Source: Planctomycetota bacterium (GTDB taxonomy: Bacteria > Planctomycetota > Phycisphaerae > Sedimentisphaerales > SM23-30). Taken from it: a stretch of DNA of 5,297 nucleotides. Within the stretch, counting starts at the first letter, position 1. Each line of letters opens with the position of its first letter. The notes beneath the pieces were generated by a model that saw only the letters and a program-made list of their open reading frames with translations, made no database searches and was not told the DNA's origin. The DNA lies in the NCBI GenBank assembly GCA_029573975.1, contig JAKQBU010000447.1, positions 1-5,297 on the forward strand, read 5' to 3'. A program made the translations under genes and the position numbers. Shown piece by piece: positions 1-4,396 of this stretch.

Positions 1-49
1 GATTGCTGCCTAATCCAATATACGCGCGTATCGACTGCATAGCGATCAT
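1..49 (-). CDS. folK: 2-amino-4-hydroxy-6-hydroxymethyldihydropteridine pyrophosphokinase (HPPK), N-terminal fragment, cut by window edge
   Basis: Only the first 16 codons are inside the window, reading MIAMQSIRAYIGLGSN. The segment AYIGLGSN is the hallmark N-terminus of HPPK, the folate-pathway enzyme that transfers pyrophosphate from ATP to 6-hydroxymethyl-dihydropterin in the cytoplasm. I chose the start at 49 because its ATG overlaps the DUF167 stop as ATGA, the usual sign of translational coupling, and a GGAG (plus-strand 61-64) lies 11 nt upstream. An in-frame ATG at 40 is the alternative and would give MQSIRAYIGLGSN. The gene is the third of a leftward operon after the hydratase beta subunit and the DUF167 gene. 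The identification rests on about nine residues, so the catalytic part cannot be verified here, but this motif at the very start of an ORF is quite specific. Confidence 0.72.
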   Translation of the reverse strand, partial: MIAMQSIRAYIGLGSN

Positions 50-345
50 ATCAGATACGGCTCCAGGATTTGACGCAACGTTTGGCTGCTGATGCCCGTA
101 ACCTGAATTTCCTTTCGCACATCATGGGTGCCGGCCAGTACCTGGACGGCGGATTTGGACACCGCCAGCAGGTCCGCCAGAAAATGGACCAGCTCCTTGT
201 TGGCCTTGCCTTTTTCTGGAGCGGCGGCAATGTTGATTTTGAGGGCGGTTCCCAGCAGACCCGCGATCCGGCTGCGGCTGCTGCCGGGCACGACTTTCAC
301 GGAAAACCGTACCCCCGCTTCATTTTCCTGTATTTGTAAGCTCAT
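46..345 (-). CDS. DUF167 (YggU-like) family small protein
   Basis: This is a 99-residue protein of the DUF167/YggU family, a small conserved alpha/beta fold of unknown biochemical role. The family pattern is clear: VKVVPGSSRSRIAG near the N-terminus, then LKINIAAAPEKGKANKEL, then HFLADLLAVSKSAVQVLAG, followed by a basic VRKEIQV strand. The reading frame is open to 441, but those extra codons lie inside the hydratase gene and encode Trp-rich sequence foreign to the family. The ATG at 345 gives the usual family length and has a purine-rich AAGAG a few bases upstream. An ATG at 360 is a weaker alternative. The start lies 26 bp inside the upstream gene and the stop overlaps the folK start, so the three genes are almost certainly co-transcribed and coupled. 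There is no membrane segment or signal peptide. The family is confident; the function is unknown. Confidence 0.88.
   Translation of the reverse strand: MSLQIQENEAGVRFSVKVVPGSSRSRIAGLLGTALKINIAAAPEKGKANKELVHFLADLLAVSKSAVQVLAGTHDVRKEIQVTGISSQTLRQILEPYLI
61..64 (-). promoter_or_regulatory. Ribosome binding site (GGAG) that favours the ATGA-overlap start of folK
   Basis: On the minus strand GGAG lies 11 nt before the ATG at 49, which overlaps the DUF167 stop codon. The alternative in-frame ATG at 40 would be 20 nt away with no other Shine-Dalgarno sequence in between. The spacing is on the long side, so coupling to DUF167 translation probably helps. Confidence 0.4.
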
Positions 346-868
346 AGGCACTCTTGCCATAGACATCGTAGGCCACCACTGCCGGAAAATCGACCACTTC
401 CAGCTTCCGGATGGCTTCGGTTCCCAAATCCTCGTAAGCAATAATTTTCGAGGATACGATACACTTGCTTAGCAGCGCCCCCGCCCCACCCAGTGCGGAA
501 AAATGAACCGCTCCATATATTCGCAGGCTCTCGACCACTTCCGGGCTGCGATAGCCTTTGCCGATGGTCCCGCGCAGTCCCCGCGCATACAGCATGGGAG
601 AAAATCGGTCCATCCGCGAGCTTGTGGTAGGGCCGGCCGAACCGATCACCCGGCCGACGGGAGCGGGAGTCGGGCCGACAAAATAGATAACCTGCCCCTC
701 CAGGTCGATAGGCAGTTCTTCTCCCTGCTCAATCAATTGACATAACCGCAGGTGGGCAGCATCCCTGGCCGTAAGCAATGTCCCGCTAATCAAAATCCGG
801 TCGGCAGCCCGTAAGGCCCGTACCGCAGATTCCGATATGGGTGTGGACAACTTGATTCGTTCCGTCAT
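320..868 (-). CDS. Class I fumarate hydratase / L(+)-tartrate dehydratase beta subunit (C-terminal domain protein)
   Basis: A 182-residue, full-length member of the family formed by the C-terminal domain of class I (Fe-S) fumarases and by TtdB/FumB-type beta subunits. Paired with an alpha subunit that holds the [4Fe-4S] cluster, it makes a cytoplasmic hydratase converting fumarate to malate, or dehydrating tartrate. Visible signatures are SGTLLTARDAAH at about 28-39, GPTTSSRMD at 79-87, IGKG at 102-105, and a Gly-rich ALGGAGALLSK at 125-135. The ATG at 868 has an AAAGGTGA ribosome site 9 nt upstream. It heads an operon with DUF167 and folK. The alpha subunit, normally encoded directly upstream, is absent: the 450 bp upstream hold no such gene. 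It must be encoded elsewhere, or this is an orphan beta subunit. Sequence alone does not separate fumarase from tartrate or another dehydratase. Confidence 0.92.
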   Translation of the reverse strand: MTERIKLSTPISESAVRALRAADRILISGTLLTARDAAHLRLCQLIEQGEELPIDLEGQVIYFVGPTPAPVGRVIGSAGPTTSSRMDRFSPMLYARGLRGTIGKGYRSPEVVESLRIYGAVHFSALGGAGALLSKCIVSSKIIAYEDLGTEAIRKLEVVDFPAVVAYDVYGKSAYELTNTGK

Positions 869-901
869 AACACTGTTTCACCTTTTACTAAATATCCACA
901 G

Positions 902-929
902 AATGTACTGGTAATTACCGGTTTGTAAA
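902..929 (-). promoter_or_regulatory. Candidate sigma70-type promoter for the hydratase-DUF167-folK operon
   Basis: On the minus strand TTTACA (plus 924-929; 5 of 6 matches to TTGACA) is followed after 16 bp by TACATT (plus 902-907; 4 of 6 to TATAAT). This would start a transcript near 895, about 27 nt before the ATG at 868. The spacer is almost wholly occupied by a palindrome, which is a classical place for a repressor. The -10 match is modest and the organism's promoter consensus is unknown, so this remains a candidate. Confidence 0.3.
907..922. promoter_or_regulatory. 16-bp palindrome, candidate operator
   Basis: The sequence ACTGGTAATTACCGGT is symmetric about 914/915. Its inner ten bases GGTAATTACC are a perfect palindrome, and only the 909/920 pair departs from symmetry (a G-T pair). 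It sits between the candidate -35 and -10 boxes of the leftward operon, 39 bp before the ATG at 868. This is the size and symmetry expected of a dimeric helix-turn-helix regulator site. No regulator gene is in the window, and binding is inference. Confidence 0.35.
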
Positions 930-963
930 ACTAAAAATCCAGGAACCATTGGCGAAATCTTCC

Positions 964-977
964 TTGCATCTCTGCAA
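964..977. repeat. Perfect 5-bp inverted repeat TTGCA-N4-TGCAA
   Basis: TTGCA and TGCAA are exact reverse complements separated by TCTC. The element lies about 95 bp upstream of the hydratase start and about 35 bp upstream of the candidate -35 box, a reasonable position for an activator site. It could equally be chance in AT-rich DNA. It has no T-run on either side, so it is not a terminator. Confidence 0.3.
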
Positions 978-1197
978 CGAAATAACTACTTGCCATTATT
1001 CATTTTATTGATTTTCCCCACGAAGCCTGAACCGAAGGTGCCGCCGCCGGTCTTTTTTTGCCACTTTCTTTGAATGTAGCAGAAAAATACAATATTTTTG
1101 CAGTTCTGATTCTTGCTAAAAAATCGGTAAAGATTTGTGAATGAATGATTTAAAAAAATTAGGTGCCGTGCCGTCAGGATAAAAGAAAATATAGTAC

Positions 1198-1225
1198 TTG
1201 CAATCTTCTGCTGACTGGTCATAAT
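1198..1225 (+). promoter_or_regulatory. Candidate promoter for the zinc-ribbon/RNase HI operon, within a small dyad
   Basis: TTGCAA (1198-1203; 4 of 6 to TTGACA) and CATAAT (1220-1225; 5 of 6 to TATAAT) are separated by 16 bp and point at the gene starting at 1320. This would give a 5' leader of roughly 90 nt. The -10 box lies in the loop of an imperfect inverted repeat, GACTGGT (1213-1219) with GCCAGTT (1233-1239). The match is moderate only, and other promoters in this AT-rich space cannot be excluded. Confidence 0.3.
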
Positions 1226-1304
1226 CCATGTAGCCAGTTTTGCAACCGGAATTTGCCTGGCAAACGCTCGTTTAACAAGTGGATAGATAGTAGTAGGTTT
1301 TGAA

Positions 1305-1310
1305 GAGGAT
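1305..1310 (+). promoter_or_regulatory. Ribosome binding site of the zinc-ribbon gene
   Basis: GAGGAT within GAAGAGGAT lies 9 nt before the ATG at 1320 and supports that start codon. Confidence 0.6.
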
Positions 1311-1319
1311 ACATAACAT

Positions 1320-2075
1320 ATGGGTCCGGTTTTGAGTTCGTTAGTAAATTTACAGGTCATTGAACGAAACCTCAGGCAAGAAAAACAGAAACTCAAAAAG
1401 ATTCAAAACTCGGTAGCCTATCAAAAGCAGCACATCGAACAATCCAAAGCCGCTCTGCTGGCCAAGCATGAAGAAATTAAGCTTACCCGACTCCATTACA
1501 GCAGGCTGGAACTGGAACTCAAAACCCGCGAAGAAGAAATCGCCAAATTCCGGCTGGCGCTGAATACCGCCAAAACCAATAAAGACTACAGTGCCGTATT
1601 AACCCAGATCAATACCCGAAAGGCGGATAAATCCAAACTGGAGGATCAGATTCTGGCCCTGATGAACCAGATTGACGGAGATCAGACGGCTTGCCGGGAT
1701 ATCGAAAAAACCATCGAAACGGAAAGCCAGAAAGTTAGCCAGGTTCAGGCGGAAGCGGAAAAAAAGAAAACCGTCATCGATCAGGAAATCGCCCGGCTCA
1801 CCGAAAAACGGCAGGAACTGGCCCAAGAGGTACCGGGCAAAGAACTGGCCTTTTTTGAACGGCTGGCCCAGCGGTATGATGGGGAAGTCTTAGCGGAAAT
1901 CTCCCAGATGAACGGGCGAAAAGGGGATCATTCCTGCGGAGGCTGCTACATGACCATCCCCCTGGAAATGGTCAATGCCCTGATGACCCGGGATGAAGTC
2001 ATTTACTGCCCGAGCTGCGGGCGGATCCTGGTACTGGACATGCAGCCCAAACAAGAACCGGTCAATCACAAATAA
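1320..2075 (+). CDS. Coiled-coil C4-type zinc-ribbon protein (DUF164 / CT398 / FlgZ-like)
   Basis: A 251-residue soluble protein with the family's two-part layout. Residues about 10-190 form a long charged coiled-coil hairpin rich in Glu, Lys and Gln. It includes the family signature NKDYSAV at 87-93, just before the hairpin turn region. Residues about 203-240 form a C4 zinc ribbon with Cys206 and Cys209 (CGGC) and Cys230 and Cys233 (CPSC). Characterised relatives are Helicobacter HP0958 (FlgZ), which binds sigma54 and flaA mRNA, and Chlamydia CT398, which binds sigma54. Most homologues have no known role. The start at 1320 has a GAGGAT ribosome site 9 nt upstream. The gene lies 7 nt before the RNase HI gene, a pairing seen in other phyla, for example beside the RNase HI-domain protein in mycobacteria, so a nucleic-acid-related role is plausible but inferred. 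Length is typical and all four zinc ligands are present. Confidence 0.9.
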   Translation: MGPVLSSLVNLQVIERNLRQEKQKLKKIQNSVAYQKQHIEQSKAALLAKHEEIKLTRLHYSRLELELKTREEEIAKFRLALNTAKTNKDYSAVLTQINTRKADKSKLEDQILALMNQIDGDQTACRDIEKTIETESQKVSQVQAEAEKKKTVIDQEIARLTEKRQELAQEVPGKELAFFERLAQRYDGEVLAEISQMNGRKGDHSCGGCYMTIPLEMVNALMTRDEVIYCPSCGRILVLDMQPKQEPVNHK

Positions 2076-2082
2076 GCAGCGT

Positions 2083-2844
2083 ATGAAATTGATTATTCAT
2101 TCGGACGGTGGATCAAGAGGCAATCCAGGGCCAGCCGCAGCCGGGGTGGTCATCTCTGATGCTAAAGGAAAGAAACTCCTGGCCCGGGGATTTTTTCTGG
2201 GGGAGGGAACCAACAATTACGCGGAATATCAAGGTTTGCTGCTGGCACTGCAGCACGCGGCCCGGCTCAATGGAACGGAATTGGATATTTCCTGCGACAG
2301 CGAGCTGATTGTCAAACAGGTCAATGGGGAATACCGGGTAAAAAATCCTTCGCTTCAGAAAATCTGCCGGGAAATTCTGGATTTGATAGATGATTTCAAA
2401 ACCGTCAACATCAAGCATGTCCGACGCTGCCACAATGCCCATGCGGACCAACTGGTCAATCAGGCCCTGGATGCCGGCTGCGATGTGGACGGCTGCCTTT
2501 CGGGAAATCATGCAAATGATCCGGCGCCCGCGGCAGTCACCTTTATCGATTTGCTGAAAGAATCACAGTTCCGCCCCGACCAGCCGCAAAAGGTTTTTTT
2601 CCCGATGCAGGATAAACTCCGGGCCGGGCTGCTCTGCCTGGATCGGGGCCAGCACTATTCCATCGAATCGCATTGGCGGGAAGCAACGATCACCATCATC
2701 CGCGGCCGGGGCACCATCACCGTTGAAAACGAAATCCGGTCGGCGGCTCCGGGACTATGGCTGCATTTTAAGAGAATCCGTACCGCCCAAATCACCGCTG
2801 ATTCGGATGAGCAGTTCATCGCCCTGGTTACCTACCTTACCTGA
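2083..2844 (+). CDS. rnhA: Ribonuclease HI with C-terminal cupin-like domain (fusion)
   Basis: The protein has 253 residues, far longer than the usual 130-160 of a single-domain RNase HI. Residues 1-136 are an RNase HI domain, which cuts the RNA strand of RNA-DNA hybrids in the cytoplasm. They show SDGGSRGNPGP with Asp8, NNYAEYQGL with Glu48, CDSELIVKQVNGEY with Asp72, and HADQLVNQALD with Asp122, so the metal-binding D-E-D-D set is complete. After a linker (about 137-170), residues about 175-252 look like a cupin barrel: GQHYSIESH at 189-197, E200, GRG at 208-210, a PG turn at 223-224 and H228. This resembles the cupin of type II mannose-6-phosphate isomerases, but the first metal-binding His is replaced by Glu195. 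The frame is open back to 1993, inside the zinc-ribbon gene, but the ATG at 2083 gives the exact family N-terminus MKLIIHSDGG. No strong ribosome site is seen, so coupling to the upstream gene is likely. The nuclease domain is certain; the cupin is probable. Confidence 0.93.
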   Translation: MKLIIHSDGGSRGNPGPAAAGVVISDAKGKKLLARGFFLGEGTNNYAEYQGLLLALQHAARLNGTELDISCDSELIVKQVNGEYRVKNPSLQKICREILDLIDDFKTVNIKHVRRCHNAHADQLVNQALDAGCDVDGCLSGNHANDPAPAAVTFIDLLKESQFRPDQPQKVFFPMQDKLRAGLLCLDRGQHYSIESHWREATITIIRGRGTITVENEIRSAAPGLWLHFKRIRTAQITADSDEQFIALVTYLT

Positions 2845-2883
2845 CCGGTCCTGCTCCACCTGCGGTTTGCATTAACCTGTTTT

Positions 2884-4260
2884 TCAGACGTCCATCACAT
2901 GGAGGGATCGTGGCTGCTTCCACTGACCGCGGGTAAAATCGGGAAACTCAACCGAACGGCTGCGGTTATTGATGGATTTTTCACTCAATTCCGACACCGC
3001 GCTCCAGGCGGCGGCATCATAAACGTCCATATCGGTAGGCAATCCTTTCCGTAGGGCGTTGATCAGCCGGAAATCCTCGACAAAATCCATACCGCCGTGG
3101 CCGGCTCCCTGCGACTGCTGCTCCAGAGCCTTGCGCAGCGGATGCTGATACTTCTCGGCATAGTTCGATAGCGGCTCCCATTGATCGTTAGGACTGATAC
3201 CTTCGATATAAATTTTTTCATCGGGATATTTGTGGACAATTCCTTTAGTCCCCTGGACCATGATTTTGCGGCTGTAGGGCCGCGGGCTGTTAGTATCGTG
3301 CACCAAGAAAATAGTTTGTCCCCGGGCGGTGCGGATCAGGGTACTGGTGACATCGCCTGAAGCGTATTTCTGTTTGGCCTGCGGGCTGTCCGGCCCCAGA
3401 TGCTCGGCGGCAAATATGTTTAATCCCAGCGACTGGCATTCCATCGACACCAGATAATCAAATTTATTGCCCCGGTTGATATCCATGCACTGGGCAATCG
3501 GGCCTAAGCCATGCGTCGGGTAGAGGTCGCCTTTGCGTTTGATGGCATGGGCGGTACGCCACAGGGCCTCGCCGCCGCCGGCGAACTTCAACCCCCGCAG
3601 GTCATGCAGATAACCGCATTCGGCGTTGGTCAGCTCGCCCAGCAGCCCCTGTTTCACCATATTGAGGATAATCATTTCCGTAACGTCATAACAGCAATTC
3701 TCCATCATCACGCAATGGAGCCGTGTTTTCTCCGCCGTTTCCACCAACTGCCAGCATTCCTCGATGCTAATAGCGGCAGGCACTTCGGTGGCAGCGTGCT
3801 TGCCGTTTTTCATGGCCGCCACGCACACCGGCACATGCCACTCCCAGGGGGTGGCGGTATAGACAAGGTCCAGGTCCTCTGTTTCGCACATCCGGACAAA
3901 ATCGTAGTTGCCGCGGGAATAACCGGTAGGACGCGGCTGGCCAGTCTGCTGCACCAGATCCTGAATCCGCGTTACCTTTTCCTCGACGATATCGCAGACC
4001 GCCTTCAACTGGACGCCTTCGATTTTCAAGAGATTATTCACATGGTTGGACCCCATCCCCCCTACCCCAACATAACCCACTCGCACCACGTCCATCGGCG
4101 CCGCCTTTAGTTCGAATAGCGGCGTCGCCTTCCGGGCCGCCGAGGCACAACCGGTACCGCCGACGCCGCCCAAAGCCAATCCCACCCCGGCCAGCAGCCC
4201 CGTCTTGAGCAAATCCCGGCGGTTGACCTGATTTTCCGTGTTTGTTTCACTTTTCGCCAT
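2884..4260 (-). CDS. Tat-exported GH109 family protein (NAD-dependent alpha-N-acetylgalactosaminidase-like, Gfo/Idh/MocA fold)
   Basis: A 458-residue protein. Residues 13-40 are a twin-arginine signal: NRRDLLKTG, a Gly/Leu/Ala-rich hydrophobic stretch, then a Cys38 that could be a lipidation site although the preceding residues are a poor lipobox. From about 58 comes a Rossmann fold with GVGGMG at 65-70 that binds NAD. The rest matches glycoside hydrolase family 109, whose characterised Elizabethkingia enzyme removes alpha-linked GalNAc by an NAD-dependent oxidation-elimination mechanism. Shared landmarks are PWEWH at 138-142, Glu159 in TEVPAAIS (in place of the EKP of ordinary Gfo/Idh dehydrogenases), Tyr191, WRT with Arg235, YPTHG with Tyr247 and His250, DINRGN at 260-265, RPY with Tyr329, and GAGHGGMD at 385-392. 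The start at 4260 has a strong GAGGAG 8 nt upstream. Export implies action on outside or periplasmic glycans. Actual substrate specificity is not proven by sequence, since this family is often broad. Confidence 0.9.
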   Translation of the reverse strand: MAKSETNTENQVNRRDLLKTGLLAGVGLALGGVGGTGCASAARKATPLFELKAAPMDVVRVGYVGVGGMGSNHVNNLLKIEGVQLKAVCDIVEEKVTRIQDLVQQTGQPRPTGYSRGNYDFVRMCETEDLDLVYTATPWEWHVPVCVAAMKNGKHAATEVPAAISIEECWQLVETAEKTRLHCVMMENCCYDVTEMIILNMVKQGLLGELTNAECGYLHDLRGLKFAGGGEALWRTAHAIKRKGDLYPTHGLGPIAQCMDINRGNKFDYLVSMECQSLGLNIFAAEHLGPDSPQAKQKYASGDVTSTLIRTARGQTIFLVHDTNSPRPYSRKIMVQGTKGIVHKYPDEKIYIEGISPNDQWEPLSNYAEKYQHPLRKALEQQSQGAGHGGMDFVEDFRLINALRKGLPTDMDVYDAAAWSAVSELSEKSINNRSRSVEFPDFTRGQWKQPRSLHVMDV

Positions 4261-4396
4261 GTCTCATACTCCTCGTTACCCCCGAATATTTTCCCATAGT
4301 ATTTTCAGACGAACCTGTAGCGATAATGAACTAAAATAACCACATATACAACCGGTTTCCATAGCTGAAAGTAACATGATGATGTATAAACGTAAC
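4261..4396. other. Intergenic region between bioF and the GH109 gene
   Basis: These 136 AT-rich bp separate two leftward genes. The GH109 end has a strong ribosome site, GAGGAG (plus 4269-4274). The spacing and base composition make a separate promoter for the GH109 gene likely, but I found only poor -35/-10 matches. An 8-bp palindrome AACCGGTT (4350-4357) and a weak hairpin just after the bioF stop (AAGTTAC with GTTACTT, one mismatch and no T-run) are present. I do not regard either as a proven operator or terminator. Confidence 0.5.
4269..4274 (-). promoter_or_regulatory. Strong ribosome binding site of the GH109 gene
   Basis: On the minus strand GAGGAG lies 8 nt before the ATG at 4260. 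This fixes the start and keeps the whole Tat signal in the product. Confidence 0.7.

Larger units (their letters stand above)
869..1319. other. AT-rich divergent intergenic region (about 450 bp), no supported gene
   Basis: This stretch separates the leftward hydratase operon from the rightward zinc-ribbon/RNase HI operon. It is clearly richer in A+T than the flanking coding sequence. The open minus-strand frame across it (986-1396) has no recognisable domain and runs into the start of the zinc-ribbon gene, so I do not call it. I see no tRNA, rRNA or recognisable riboswitch core. What it does contain is a 16-bp palindrome near 907-922, a TTGCA/TGCAA inverted repeat at 964-977, a short GC-rich island followed by a T-run at about 1041-1058, two TTGCAA sites 42 bp apart (1198 and 1240), and a purine-rich ribosome site before 1320. 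Divergent promoters in this space are expected from the gene layout. Confidence 0.7.

Noticed and set aside
346..441. N-terminal extension of the DUF167 protein up to position 441
   Set aside because: The extra residues are antiparallel-frame by-products of the hydratase gene and have no family match. The start at 345 gives the normal length of about 99 residues.
931..969. A 12-codon minus-strand mini-ORF (MQGRFRQWFLDF) upstream of the hydratase gene, as a possible leader peptide
   Set aside because: It ends before the candidate -10 box, has no convincing ribosome site, and shows no run of a regulatory codon or attenuator hairpin.
1030..1058. GC-rich stretch ending in seven T residues, as an intrinsic terminator on the plus strand
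   Set aside because: The best stem is only about four base pairs (ACCG with CGGT) around a long loop, and no plus-strand gene lies upstream that would need it.
986..1396. A 136-codon minus-strand open frame in the intergenic region
   Set aside because: It has no recognisable domain and an odd composition rich in Phe, Lys and Ser from AT-rich DNA. It has no ribosome site and overlaps the well-supported start of the zinc-ribbon gene by 77 bp in antisense.
1993..2082. Upstream in-frame start giving the RNase HI gene 30 more N-terminal residues
   Set aside because: These codons lie inside the zinc-ribbon domain of the preceding gene. They encode Trp/Cys/Arg-rich sequence unlike the family, whereas the ATG at 2083 yields the canonical RNase HI N-terminus.
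2859..2884. Terminator between the convergent RNase HI and GH109 genes (GGTT/AACC followed by TGTTTTT)
   Set aside because: The stem has only four base pairs and cannot be extended, so it is too weak to call although a terminator would be expected here.
3511..4110. Long plus-strand open frame opposite the GH109 gene
   Set aside because: Its His-rich composition is typical of the complementary strand of a GC-biased gene, it has no domain, and it lies wholly within a firmly identified gene.
4350..4357. AACCGGTT palindrome, sharing ACCGGTTT with the element at 917-924, as a common operator
   Set aside because: Only eight bases are shared and the flanks differ, and the wider symmetry of the 907-922 palindrome is absent, so chance is a sufficient explanation.
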